The position numbers and the translations under genes are program-made. Positions 45,937-54,499 of a stretch of DNA of 64,000 nt are shown piece after piece. This DNA comes from Pontibacter anaerobius (GTDB taxonomy: Bacteria > Bacteroidota > Bacteroidia > Cytophagales > Hymenobacteraceae). The notes under the pieces were generated by a model that was not told the origin of the DNA, ran no database searches, and saw only the letters and a list, made by a program, of their open reading frames with translations. The DNA is taken from positions 248,001 through 312,000 of the forward strand of contig NZ_JAPFQO010000001.1 in assembly GCF_026241195.1 (NCBI RefSeq). Direction: 5' to 3'. Within the stretch, counting starts at the first letter, position 1. Each line of letters starts with the position of its first letter.

Positions 45937-46452
45937 CTACAGCAGATACGCCGCTACCTCATCTTCCTGCAGCACTACCTGCACGCGCTCGCGCAGCGTG
46001 GTGGCCAGCGAGTAGCCGGTATAGGTTGAGGAGATAGGGTAGAGTGGGTGGTGGCGGTCTACGAGCGTGGCCACTTCCACCTTCTTCGGGTTCTGCGGCA
46101 GAAAAGCGTTTAACGTATAGGCAAGCGTTTTGCCGGTGTTTAGCACGTCATCCACCAGTACCACCACTTTATCTGCCAGGCTTATGTTTTCCGGCTGCAG
46201 CTGCACTGGCTCTTGCAGGGGCATGTCTTTGTTAAGTGTTACCTGCAGCAAAGACACTTTGATAGGCGATATTTGCTGTAGCTGCTCTGCCAGGCGCTCG
46301 GCCAACGTATGGCCGCTTGGATAGATGCCGGCCAGCACCAGCTCCTGCTCCTCAAAATTGCGCTCGTAGATCTCATAGGCAATGCGCTTTACCTTCTGCT
46401 CTATCTGTGTGCGGTCCAGTATCAGGTTCTGCTGTTTATGTTGTGGTGTCAT
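45937..46452 (-). CDS. Phosphoribosyltransferase (PyrR-like type I)
   Basis: 171 residues. The PRPP-binding motif VVLVDDVLNTGKTLAYTL near residues 98-115 is the classic type I PRTase loop, and ELVLAGIYPSGHTLAERLAEQL near 37-58 is the N-terminal part. The order and length resemble PyrR/Upp-like bifunctional proteins of Bacteroidota. Its base substrate is not defined, and it might be a regulator. It follows rdgB on the same strand in map order and is transcribed toward it, so both could be one unit. Confidence 0.85.
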   Translation of the reverse strand: MTPQHKQQNLILDRTQIEQKVKRIAYEIYERNFEEQELVLAGIYPSGHTLAERLAEQLQQISPIKVSLLQVTLNKDMPLQEPVQLQPENISLADKVVVLVDDVLNTGKTLAYTLNAFLPQNPKKVEVATLVDRHHPLYPISSTYTGYSLATTLRERVQVVLQEDEVAAYLL

Positions 46453-46590
46453 GGGCTGTAACTCAGGCTTTGGTGGCGCGGCAGACAGGGCCGCTTAGGC
46501 AAATTTAAAAAGATAATCGCATTGGCCGCAGCTTTTGCCGAAAGACTAAAATAATTTGGTGCATAGCGTTTTACTTTCAAAAAAACTTGT

Positions 46591-46598
46591 TAAATTTG
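46591..46598 (+). promoter_or_regulatory. Probable -7 box of rpmE2
   Basis: TAAATTTG matches TAnnTTTG and lies 41 bases upstream of the L31 ATG; GTTTTAC about 18 bases before it may be the -33 element. Confidence 0.6.
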
Positions 46599-46639
46599 CA
46601 GTCCGATTCAGAAATTAAGGTTATTTAACGTTTACGATA

Positions 46640-46885
46640 ATGAAAAAAGGCATTCACCCAGAGTACAGACAGGTGGTTTTCCAGGATATGACAAGTGATT
46701 TCAAATTCATCACTCGTTCTACTATGACTTCTGACGAGACTATCACTTGGGAAGATGGTAAAGAGTATCCGGTAATCAAAGTGGAAGTTTCTTCTGCTTC
46801 TCACCCGTTCTACACTGGTAAAAACATCTTCGTGGATACTGCTGGACGTGTGGAGAAATTCAACACGCGTTACAAGAAAAAATAA
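46640..46885 (+). CDS. rpmE2: 50S ribosomal protein L31 type B
   Basis: 81 residues: [20 protein letters not shown], then the conserved [26 protein letters not shown]. There is no cysteine, so it is the zinc-independent form (C-minus), as expected for type B L31. It is a short ribosomal protein at the subunit interface. It has its own promoter and terminator. Confidence 0.97.
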   Translation: MKKGIHPEYRQVVFQDMTSDFKFITRSTMTSDETITWEDGKEYPVIKVEVSSASHPFYTGKNIFVDTAGRVEKFNTRYKKK

Positions 46886-46916
46886 GCGGTTTATTCCGGT
46901 TAAAACGTTTCTAACG

Positions 46917-46952
46917 AAAAGTCTTCCTGATTCATTTTGGGGAGACTTTTTT
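46917..46952 (+). terminator. Terminator of rpmE2
   Basis: AAAAGTCTTCC pairs with GGGGAGACTTTT (two G-U pairs) around an 11-base loop, followed by T. Confidence 0.8.
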
Positions 46953-46963
46953 AGTTTTGTGCT

Positions 46964-48172
46964 ATGGAAATCATACTTTTCGACGAACCCGCCATCCGGC
47001 AGGACCTGCTGCCGCTGAGCTTTACCAGGCCCGTGGCCGACATGCGTGTAGGTATACTTACGATTGCCGAGAAATGGGCAAAGCACCTGGATAAGCCGGT
47101 GGCTTACCTCACGCAGCCATACCTGCCGCCAAAGTATAAATCCGGCAAGGGCACCCAAAGCCTGTACATCAACGGCGCCGTGATTCCGGATGCGGATCTG
47201 GCGGCAGCCGTGCAGGAGCTTAAACCTGGCGAGGCGCTTTACCAAAATGGGTTGCTGCTGGCCTTGCACAGCGATAACGCAACCTTTGAAACACCGGACG
47301 AGCTGGCAGCTTATACTTCTTCTAACCAGAAAGAGTATAGCGCCGACTGTACCGTGATCCGCGATGTGTGGGATATCTTCCTGCAGAACGGGGAACAGAT
47401 CCGCAGCGATTATACCCTGGTAACCGCAGGCCGCCAGAGCCAGCCCATCAGCGACAAGTATACCATGGTGTATAACGAGGAGAACATCTTTATAGAGGAA
47501 GGGGTGAAGATCCGCGCGGCCATTCTTAACGCCGAGAACGGCCCGATTTACCTGGGCAAAAACTCGCAGGTGCACGAAGGGGCGGTGATTAAGGGGCCTT
47601 TTGCGCTGGGCGAGGAGAGTAACGTGAACGTGGGCGGCAAAATGCGCGGCGACGTGAGCATCGGCCCGTTTTGCAAAGTGGGCGGCGAGGTGGCTGCTTC
47701 TGTTATCTTCGGCTATTCCAATAAAGGTCATGAGGGCTACCTGGGCAACTCGGTGCTGGGCGAATGGATCAATATCGGGGCCGATACCAACACCTCCAAC
47801 CTGAAGAACAACTACGCCGAGGTAAAGATCTGGAACTACACCAAAAACGGCTTTAAAAATACAGGGCAGCAGTTCTGCGGTCTCATTATGGGCGACCACA
47901 GCAAGTGCGGCATCAACACCATGTTTAACACCGGCACGGTGGTGGGCGTGAGTGCCAACATCTTCGGCCCGGGCTTCCCGCGTAACTTCATCCCTTCGTT
48001 CAGTTGGGGCGGGGCGGCAGGTTTCGAGACGTTCCAGATGCGCAAGGTGGTGGAGGTGGCCGAGAAAGTAATGGCCCGCCGCAACCAGCAGCTGAGCCAG
48101 GAGGACCGCGGCATGCTCAACCATATCTTTGAGCAGACCCAGCAATACCGCGTCTGGGATAAAAAGGCTTAA
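46964..48172 (+). CDS. GlmU-family sugar nucleotidyltransferase-like protein
   Basis: 402 residues. The N-terminal half starts EIILFDEPAIRQDLLPLSFTRPVADMRVG, the opening of the Bacteroidota GlmU-like family, and carries the nucleotidyltransferase-like fold. The C-terminal half is a left-handed beta-helix of hexapeptides (residues about 195-340, for example NAENGPIYLGKNSQVHEGAVIKG) ending GPGFPRNFIPSFSWGGAAGFETFQMRKVVEVAEKV. It probably transfers a nucleotide or an acyl group to a sugar phosphate; the exact sugar is not known. A 564-residue antisense frame here (46625-48319) is a shadow. Confidence 0.85.
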   Translation: MEIILFDEPAIRQDLLPLSFTRPVADMRVGILTIAEKWAKHLDKPVAYLTQPYLPPKYKSGKGTQSLYINGAVIPDADLAAAVQELKPGEALYQNGLLLALHSDNATFETPDELAAYTSSNQKEYSADCTVIRDVWDIFLQNGEQIRSDYTLVTAGRQSQPISDKYTMVYNEENIFIEEGVKIRAAILNAENGPIYLGKNSQVHEGAVIKGPFALGEESNVNVGGKMRGDVSIGPFCKVGGEVAASVIFGYSNKGHEGYLGNSVLGEWINIGADTNTSNLKNNYAEVKIWNYTKNGFKNTGQQFCGLIMGDHSKCGINTMFNTGTVVGVSANIFGPGFPRNFIPSFSWGGAAGFETFQMRKVVEVAEKVMARRNQQLSQEDRGMLNHIFEQTQQYRVWDKKA

Positions 48173-48192
48173 TTCCTTTACTAAAGTATAAA

Positions 48193-48250
48193 AAAGGGAC
48201 AAAAGACCAGTGAGTTGCGCTGCAATTGCTGTCTTTTGTCCCTTTGTTTT
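48193..48250 (+). terminator. Terminator of the GlmU-like gene
   Basis: AAAGGGACAAAAGAC (48193-48207) and GTCTTTTGTCCCTTT (48231-48245) are a perfect 15-bp stem with a 23-base loop, then GTTTT. Confidence 0.88.
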
Positions 48251-48254
48251 ATCT

Positions 48255-48297
48255 TTGTGATAACTCATAACTCTCAACTCATAATTCTTAACTCTTA
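48255..48297. repeat. AACTCATAATTC-type low-complexity repeat in the holB leader
   Basis: Four tandem variants of TAACTCATAA (AACTCATAACTCTC, AACTCATAATTC, TTAACTCTTAA). It ends three bases before the GTG start of holB. Confidence 0.6.
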
Positions 48298-48299
48298 AA

Positions 48300-49424
48300 G
48301 TGCAGTTCTCACAGATCATAGGTCATCAGGAAGCGAAGCAATTGTTGCTGAAATCGGTGCAGCAGAACCATGTGGCGCATGCGCAGCTGTTTCTGGGGCA
48401 GGAGGGAAGCGCGAACCTGGCCCTGGCCCTGGCTTATGCTACCTACATCAACTGTGAGGATAAACAGCCCGATGATTCATGTGGAACATGCGGCAGCTGC
48501 GTGAAAATGAACAAGCTGGTACACCCGGACTTCAACTTCGTGATGCCCGTGACAGCCACCAAGCAGGTGAGCAAGGATGCGCTGAGCTGCAAGTTCATGA
48601 ACGAGTGGCGCGAGTTTATACTTGCCAGCCCCTACCAGGGCCTGAACGAGTGGATGCAGCACATCGGGGCGGAGAATAAACAAGGCATTATCTCTAAGGA
48701 CGAGAGCCGCCAGCTGGTGAAGCTGGTGTCGCTGAAAGCGTTTGAGGGCAATTACAAGATTGTGGTGATCTGGCTGCCGGAGCTGATGCACCCCTCTGCG
48801 GCCAACGCCCTGCTGAAGCTACTGGAGGAGCCACCGGCGCAGACGCTGTTTTTGCTGGTGGCGCAGTCTGCGGAGAAGCTGCTGGCCACCATTACCTCGC
48901 GCACGCAGATCCTGCAGGTGCGCAACTTTACCGAGCAGGAGGTGATGCAGTACGTGCAGCAAAAGTATAACCTGGATAATGACCGCGCCGCGCAGGTGGC
49001 GCAGCTGGCCGAGGGCAACCTGAACGCGGCCGCCAAACTCACCAGCGAGATCAGCAGCGACTATTTCACCTTCTTTACGGCTTGGATGCGCCACTGCTAC
49101 AGCTATAAGTTCAATAACCTGGTGGAGATGAGCGAGGAGTTCCAGAAGCTGGGCCGCGAGAACCAGAAGAACTTCCTGCTGTATGCGCTTAACCTTTTCC
49201 GGAAGGTGATGCTCTACGGCGTGGATGCCTCGCTGATCGCGTTCCTGCCGCCCGCCGAGCTGGACTTCGTGCAGAAGTTCTCGAAGGTGATAACAGGAAA
49301 CAACGCCGGAGAGCTGGCCGAGGAGCTGAACCAGGCGCACTACCATATCGAGCGCAACGCCAACCCGAAGATGGTGTTCGTGGATAGTTCCCTGCAGATT
49401 GCCGGCTACCTGCGCAAAGGGTAA
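48300..49424 (+). CDS. holB: DNA polymerase III subunit delta-prime
   Basis: 374 residues with a GTG start at 48300 (QFSQIIGHQEAKQLLL). AAA+ clamp-loader fold: the P-loop position reads LFLGQEGSANLAL, without the Lys-Thr, as in other delta-prime proteins that do not hydrolyse ATP. NCEDKQPDDSCGTCGSC holds four Cys for zinc, and HPSAANALLKLLEEPP with TSRTQILQVRNF (SRC-like arginine region) follow. It is part of the clamp loader that places the beta clamp on DNA. The immediate leader is a repeat, so the promoter must lie in it or before it. Confidence 0.94.
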   Translation: MQFSQIIGHQEAKQLLLKSVQQNHVAHAQLFLGQEGSANLALALAYATYINCEDKQPDDSCGTCGSCVKMNKLVHPDFNFVMPVTATKQVSKDALSCKFMNEWREFILASPYQGLNEWMQHIGAENKQGIISKDESRQLVKLVSLKAFEGNYKIVVIWLPELMHPSAANALLKLLEEPPAQTLFLLVAQSAEKLLATITSRTQILQVRNFTEQEVMQYVQQKYNLDNDRAAQVAQLAEGNLNAAAKLTSEISSDYFTFFTAWMRHCYSYKFNNLVEMSEEFQKLGRENQKNFLLYALNLFRKVMLYGVDASLIAFLPPAELDFVQKFSKVITGNNAGELAEELNQAHYHIERNANPKMVFVDSSLQIAGYLRKG

Positions 49425-49452
49425 GTTTGGTTATTAGTTTTTGGGGCTAACA

Positions 49453-49484
49453 ATTCCCCTCCTGGGAGGGACAGGGGTGGGTTT
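49453..49484 (+). repeat. Short C/G-rich repeat module
   Basis: TTCCCCTCCTGGGAGGGACA followed by GGGGTGGGTTTAC, a relative of 9471-9504. Confidence 0.65.
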
Positions 49485-49513
49485 ACAGGCACAGATGAAG
49501 TATAAAATTTACC

Positions 49514-49590
49514 TGTCATTCTGTTAAGAAACTTGTTGGAAGGGAGGTTAAACAGTTGCTGTTAGCCACCAAGATCCTTTCAGGATGACA
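49514..49590. repeat. 77-bp imperfect inverted repeat, copy 2
   Basis: The left arm TGTCATTCTGTTAAGAAACT faces the right arm CAAGATCCTTTCAGGATGAC(A), with TTAAACAGTTGCTGTTAGCC between. It is a relative of 11885-11960. Confidence 0.7.
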
Positions 49591-49720
49591 AAATTGTAAA
49601 TAGAGGGTGTGGGTATTGAGGCCTGAAGTTTATAACTGTTATCACCCTTATTCAGAGGAAAGTATAAATTGAGGCGTTGCAGAAGTATAAACTATAATGC
49701 GACCTCACAGAAAGTATAAC

Positions 49721-50671
49721 ATGGCAGAAAACATCAAAGATAGAACCATACGCATTGGTACGCGCGGCAGCAAGCTGGCCCTGTGGCAGGCTGAGCACAC
49801 CGCCGAAAAACTGCAGGCCGCCGGCTTTAAAACGGAGTTGGTGATCATCAGCACCAAAGGCGACCAGGTGCTGGATAAATCTCTAGACAAGATCGGCTCG
49901 AAAGGCGTGTTTACCGAGGAGCTGGAAGTGGCGCTGCGCGAGGGCCAGGTGGAAATTGCCGTGCATAGCGCGAAGGATGTGCAGTCTAGTATCCCGGCGG
50001 ATCTGGAACTGGTGGCGTTTATGGAGCGCGAGCAGGTAAACGATGTAATTCTTTCATTTGACCCGAATTTTAGGCTGGAGCGCGAGAGCAACGCCGTGAT
50101 TGGGACTTCCTCTACCCGCCGCAGAGCACTGCTAAAAAAGTATTACCCGAACATCTCTACCGCAGAATCGAGAGGCAACCTGCAGACGCGCCTGCGCAAG
50201 CTGGAGGAGAAGCAGTTCGATGCGCTGATGCTGGCCTATGCCGGCGTGGTGCGCATGGGCTACGATAACCTGATCGTGCACACGTTTCCGGAGGATGAGT
50301 TTGTGCCAGCCGCAGGGCAGGGCAGCGTGGCCATTGAGTGCGCTAAAAACCTGGAGCCGGAGCTGAAGAAAGGGCTGAAGCAGGCGCTGAATCATACCCA
50401 GACGCATGTGTGTCTGCTGGCGGAGCGGGCGTTCCTGCGCACCATGGAGGGCGGCTGCAGCATCCCATCCTTCGCGCTGGCAAGGCTAACGGACGAAGGC
50501 GTAAGTATAACCGGCGGCATCGTGAGCCTGGATGGGCAGACCCTGTTGCAGGAGACACTGGAGGGGCCAACCTTTACCGCCGAGGAACTCGGTGAGGAAC
50601 TGGCTAACATTATCCTGAACCAGGGCGGTGCCGAAATCCTGAAAAGCATAAGAGCGGAGAGGGAAGAGTAA
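49721..50671 (+). CDS. hemC: Hydroxymethylbilane synthase (porphobilinogen deaminase)
   Basis: 316 residues from ATG 49721 (AENIKDRTIRIGTRGSKLAL); ATG 49697 adds eight odd residues and is less likely. It has RIGTRGSKLALWQAE, HSAKDVQSSIP, GTSSTRRRALL and MEGGCSIPSFA, where the Cys anchors the dipyrromethane cofactor. It joins four porphobilinogens into hydroxymethylbilane for haem synthesis. Other hem genes are not nearby. Two AAGTATA words precede it, one overlapping its leader. Confidence 0.97.
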   Translation: MAENIKDRTIRIGTRGSKLALWQAEHTAEKLQAAGFKTELVIISTKGDQVLDKSLDKIGSKGVFTEELEVALREGQVEIAVHSAKDVQSSIPADLELVAFMEREQVNDVILSFDPNFRLERESNAVIGTSSTRRRALLKKYYPNISTAESRGNLQTRLRKLEEKQFDALMLAYAGVVRMGYDNLIVHTFPEDEFVPAAGQGSVAIECAKNLEPELKKGLKQALNHTQTHVCLLAERAFLRTMEGGCSIPSFALARLTDEGVSITGGIVSLDGQTLLQETLEGPTFTAEELGEELANIILNQGGAEILKSIRAEREE

Positions 50672-50702
50672 CTCAATTGCTTTCAAACTAGCTTATACCT
50701 GT

Positions 50703-50867
50703 CGCAAGTTTAGCGCAGCGTAACTTGTGGCTAAGTGTGGCAGCAGTTTTCAACTGCTTTGCTTTGAAAAAGCAAGTCTTACAGCGGCTGTAGCCATACT
50801 ATATATTCTAATAAAGTATAAGCTCATATAAAGTATAGCCATAAGTTACATTGCGCTAAACTTGCGG
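50703..50867. repeat. Repeat cluster with AAGTTTAGCG palindromes
   Basis: CGCAAGTTTAGCG...CGTAACTTGTGG (50703-50730), GCAGTT-TTC-AACTGC (50743-50757) and the reverse copy CCATAAGTTACA...TAAACTTGCGG (50839-50867) occur here. This 262-base spacer (50672-50933) also has six AAGTATA/TATACTT words and no ORF. Confidence 0.7.
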
Positions 50868-50877
50868 CATACAAAAC

Positions 50878-50916
50878 AACAAGGGCCGCCTGCTTCGTGC
50901 AAGTGGCCCTTGTTTT
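50878..50916 (-). terminator. Terminator of the AGCS symporter gene
   Basis: AACAAGGGCC (50878-50887) and GGCCCTTGTT (50905-50914) form a 10-bp stem. Four overlapping TATACTT/AAGTATA words lie next to it, just inside the gene end. Confidence 0.78.
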
Positions 50917-50933
50917 ATACTTTAAAGTATACT

Positions 50934-52490
50934 TTATACTTTGGCAGCCTCTGCCTTCACAGCCTCTTTGCTGAGTGTCTTGCTACTGGTAGAGCGGGCG
51001 TAAGCCAGGAAGTCCTGCATCTCGCGCTTCACAATCGGAGACAGCAAGTATAAGCCGACCATGTTCGGAATGCTCATGGCAAACAGCATGGCATCGGAGA
51101 AGGCCACTACGCTACCCAGTTGCATCGGGGCGCCCAGCACTACAAAGGCACAGAAAAGCAGTTTAAAGCTGATGTCAGCTGTCTTGTTATGGCCAAACAG
51201 GTAGGTCCAGGACTTCAGGCCGTAGTACGACCAGGTGATCATGGTAGAGAAGGCGAAAAGGATTACCGCAGCGGCCAGGATGATCGGGAACCAGTCGATA
51301 ACAGTGGCAAAGGCCGTGGAGGTAAGCGCAATGCCGTCACCGGCAGCGTCCATCTCGTAGGCGCCTGTTACCACAATTACCAGCGCCGTCATGGTGCAAA
51401 CCACCACCGTGTCAATAAACGGCTCCAGGGAAGCTACGAACCCCTCTGTTACCGGTACGTTTGTCTTCACGGCAGAGTGCGCAATGGAGGCAGAGCCGAT
51501 ACCCGCCTCATTCGAGAACATACCGCGGCGCAAACCCTGAATCATTACGCCAACCAAGCCGCCAGCTACAGCCGAGGCAGAGAAGGCTCCTTCAAAAATA
51601 GCCACAAAAGCACCCGGTATCTGTGTGAAGTTGGAGATAAGCACAATGATGGCTGCCACAATGTAGACAGCACACATCAGCGGCACCACTTTCTCGGTTA
51701 CACGGGCAATGCTTTTCATGCCGCCAAGTATAACAAGGCCCACCAGCACAGCCATCACCAGGCCAAAGATCCAGGCGTTGCCGCCCCCGAACCAGGAGCC
51801 GGCCTCGCCGCCAGTCACGGCGATAAACTGCTGCGTAGCCTGGTTAATCTGGAACATGTTGCCGGCCCCTATGGCTCCGCCAATACACATAATGGCAAAG
51901 AAAGCTGCCAGAAACTTGCCTGCACCGGCCATGCCGCGCTCTTTCAAACCCTTTTTCAGGTAGTGCATCGGGCCACCGGACACCGTGCCGTCTTCGTGGT
52001 AGTCTCTGTACTTCACACCCAGGGTGCACGACACGAACTTAGACGACATGCCCAGCAAACCCGCCAGGATCATCCAGAACGTGGCACCAGGGCCCCCTAG
52101 AGAGATCGCAATGGCCACCCCGGCAATGTTGCCAAGGCCCACGGTACCGGATACGGCGGCTGTCAGGGCCTGGAAGTGTGACACTTCGCCAGGGGCACCC
52201 TCCTGGTTATACTTGCCGCGCACAATATCCAGCGCATGTTTAAAGCCTCTGATGTTGATGAAGCCAAGGTATACGGTGAAAAACGCAGCACCCGCCAGCA
52301 GCCACACTAGGATAAGCGGAATGCCGTAGCCGGCTACCTGAAGCTCGTAAAAGATAATGTCGGAAATAAACTGTGCCGCAGGACCGATGGCAGCGTCTAT
52401 TTTCTCGTCAACAGTGAGGGGTTCAGACTGGGCAAAAAGCGTGCTGCAGGCCCCCAGACTGAGCGCTGCAGATAGTAAGATTCGTTTCAT
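50934..52490 (-). CDS. Sodium/alanine symporter, AGCS family
   Basis: 518 residues. A signal-like N-terminus ([20 protein letters not shown]) precedes about 11 transmembrane helices. [19 protein letters not shown] is the AGCS signature and [20 protein letters not shown] a second conserved block. It should carry alanine or glycine into the cell with sodium. The N-terminal extension before the first helix is unusual for AGCS proteins and looks like a cleavable signal; this is an observation, not a proven feature. The gene stands alone. Confidence 0.93.
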   Translation of the reverse strand: MKRILLSAALSLGACSTLFAQSEPLTVDEKIDAAIGPAAQFISDIIFYELQVAGYGIPLILVWLLAGAAFFTVYLGFINIRGFKHALDIVRGKYNQEGAPGEVSHFQALTAAVSGTVGLGNIAGVAIAISLGGPGATFWMILAGLLGMSSKFVSCTLGVKYRDYHEDGTVSGGPMHYLKKGLKERGMAGAGKFLAAFFAIMCIGGAIGAGNMFQINQATQQFIAVTGGEAGSWFGGGNAWIFGLVMAVLVGLVILGGMKSIARVTEKVVPLMCAVYIVAAIIVLISNFTQIPGAFVAIFEGAFSASAVAGGLVGVMIQGLRRGMFSNEAGIGSASIAHSAVKTNVPVTEGFVASLEPFIDTVVVCTMTALVIVVTGAYEMDAAGDGIALTSTAFATVIDWFPIILAAAVILFAFSTMITWSYYGLKSWTYLFGHNKTADISFKLLFCAFVVLGAPMQLGSVVAFSDAMLFAMSIPNMVGLYLLSPIVKREMQDFLAYARSTSSKTLSKEAVKAEAAKV

Positions 52491-52772
52491 CTATATAGGT
52501 TAGTTGATTAGTCACTTTCCTTAAATTTAACTTTTTCTGCTGCCAATGTAAAATTTTAGGCCAGATTGCCTCTGTCAGTTCATTAAAAAATCAATATTGT
52601 TCAATGTAAAGACCAAGGCGGCTCCAGGTGTACCTTGTTATACTTTGCATACTCCGGAAATGGCGACAGAAAAAGCCAAGAAAGTATAAATAAGTGCTAA
52701 AAAGGCTTAATTTTGGAATCCTGCTACTTGTAGCCAGGCACTTTTTAAACTGAAATTGACCAAGACAAAAGC

Positions 52773-53420
52773 ATGAAATTACGGACACAGATAGCTGGCG
52801 CTCTGCTGCTGGCACTGGTGCTGCCGCTGGCGGTGCTGGCCCAGAAACCGAAAGGCAAAGACCAACTCATCACCATCTCCACCCCGCAGGGTGATATCAA
52901 ACTGATTCTGTTTGACGATACGCCGCAGCACAAAGCCAACTTCCTGAAGCTGACGAAAGAGGGCTTTTACGACGGTACCACTTTCCACCGCGTGATTGAT
53001 GGCTTTATGATACAGGGCGGAGATCCTAACACCAAAGATGATAACCCGCACAACGACGGTGCCGGCAGCCCCGGCTACACAGTTCCGGCCGAGATTACGC
53101 CAGCCCACAAACATGTGCGCGGCGCTTTGGCAGCCGCCCGGCAGGACGACCGTGTTAACCCATCGCGCGCAAGCAGCGGCTCCCAGTTCTACATCGTGGA
53201 GAACCACGACGGCACCCCGATGCTGGACCAGGTATACACCGTGTTCGGGCAGGTAGTAGATGGCCTGGATGTGATTGATAAGATTGCCGAGCAGCCAACC
53301 AACGGCCGCGACCGCCCACTTTCCGACATCAAGATGAAGGTGAGCGTGGAGGACGTGAAGAAGAAAAAGATCGCCAAGAAGTACGATTACAACTACAATA
53401 CTCAGGCACTGGAGAAATAA
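52773..53420 (+). CDS. Exported cyclophilin-type peptidylprolyl isomerase
   Basis: 215 residues with a signal peptide (TQIAGALLLALVLPLAVLAQ). The cyclophilin domain has FYDGTTFHRVIDGFMIQGGDP (catalytic Arg in FHRV), SSGSQFYIVE and PMLDQVYTVFGQVVDGLDVID. A Lys-rich tail (VKKKKIAKKYD) extends past the domain. It isomerises proline bonds in periplasmic proteins. It is seven bases upstream of the RmlD-like gene and co-transcribed with it. A TAATTTTG box at 52708-52715 may be the -7 element. Confidence 0.94.
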   Translation: MKLRTQIAGALLLALVLPLAVLAQKPKGKDQLITISTPQGDIKLILFDDTPQHKANFLKLTKEGFYDGTTFHRVIDGFMIQGGDPNTKDDNPHNDGAGSPGYTVPAEITPAHKHVRGALAAARQDDRVNPSRASSGSQFYIVENHDGTPMLDQVYTVFGQVVDGLDVIDKIAEQPTNGRDRPLSDIKMKVSVEDVKKKKIAKKYDYNYNTQALEK

Positions 53421-53426
53421 CAACCC

Positions 53427-54338
53427 ATGAAACGAATTCTGATTACCGGCTCTAACGGGCTACTGGGCCAAAAGCTGGCCGAATTACTGCTGCCGAAGCA
53501 GGATCTTGAACTACTTGCCACCAGCCGTGGCGAAAACAAACTGGCCGAGCTTTACCCTACGCTGCCGTTCCGAAGTATGGATGTAACCAACCCGCAGCAG
53601 GTGGATCTAGTGGTGAGCGAATTCCGCCCTACCCACATCATTCATACCGCCGCCATGACCAACGTGGACCAGTGCGAGAACGACAAAGACGGGGCCCTGC
53701 TGCAGAACCGCGATGCCGTGCAGTACCTGGTTAATGCCTGCGAGAAGTATAACGTGCACCTTATCCACGTCAGCACAGACTTCATTTTTGATGGCGAGGC
53801 CGGCCCTTATGACGAAACGGCAGAGGCAAGCCCGGTAAACTTCTATGGCGAAACCAAGCTGATGGCAGAGGAGATCGTGAAGAAGGCGAAATGCAAGTGG
53901 GCCATACTTCGGACGGTACTGGTTTACGGCGTGGTAAACGACCAGGGACGCACCAACATCGTGCTGTGGGTGCGCGATAGCCTGCAGGCGGGAAAAGTGA
54001 TTAAAGTGGTTACCGACCAGTTCCGTACGCCAACACTGGCCGAAGACCTGGCCATGGGCTGCTGGCTGGCTGCCGAGCACGATGCGGAAGGCATTTACCA
54101 CATCTCAGGCAGCGAAATGCTGACGCCCTACGACATGGCCATGCAGGTAGCCGACTACTTCGCCCTGGACAAATCCCTGATCGATAAGGCCGATGCCAAT
54201 ACTTTCTCACAAACAGCTAAACGCCCTGCCCGCACCGGTTTCATCATCCGTAAGGCCGAAGAGGAACTGGGTTACCGTCCGCATACTTTTGCAGAAGGAA
54301 TCAGGATGGTGGCAGAGCAGGCGGCAAGGTTGAGCTAG
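53427..54338 (+). CDS. RmlD-like NAD(P)-dependent sugar reductase/epimerase
   Basis: 303 residues, extended SDR. The N-terminal ILITGSNGLLGQKLAEL holds the GxxGxxG cofactor loop; HTAAMTNVDQCENDKD, STDFIFDGEAGPYDE and the active-site FYGETK (YxxxK) are the pattern of dTDP-4-dehydrorhamnose reductases. Whether it makes dTDP-rhamnose is not established: rmlA, rmlB and rmlC are not in this window. It follows the cyclophilin by seven bases. Confidence 0.85.
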   Translation: MKRILITGSNGLLGQKLAELLLPKQDLELLATSRGENKLAELYPTLPFRSMDVTNPQQVDLVVSEFRPTHIIHTAAMTNVDQCENDKDGALLQNRDAVQYLVNACEKYNVHLIHVSTDFIFDGEAGPYDETAEASPVNFYGETKLMAEEIVKKAKCKWAILRTVLVYGVVNDQGRTNIVLWVRDSLQAGKVIKVVTDQFRTPTLAEDLAMGCWLAAEHDAEGIYHISGSEMLTPYDMAMQVADYFALDKSLIDKADANTFSQTAKRPARTGFIIRKAEEELGYRPHTFAEGIRMVAEQAARLS

Positions 54339-54499
54339 ATATGTGGCCGTAACATTAAAAATATCTGTTTTTTAATGCAGCTCTCCGAACCATTACCTAT
54401 ATTGTAACCTTAAATTTCAGCGAATTACCGCAAAACACCATTACCGAGAAACTAACAACACCTAAACAACTAAACTAACTAAACACTTCTACCTTATTT

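Noticed and set aside
46625-48319. 564-residue minus-strand frame opposite the GlmU-like gene
   Set aside because: It is a full antisense shadow of a well supported gene and its start is encoded by a low-complexity repeat.
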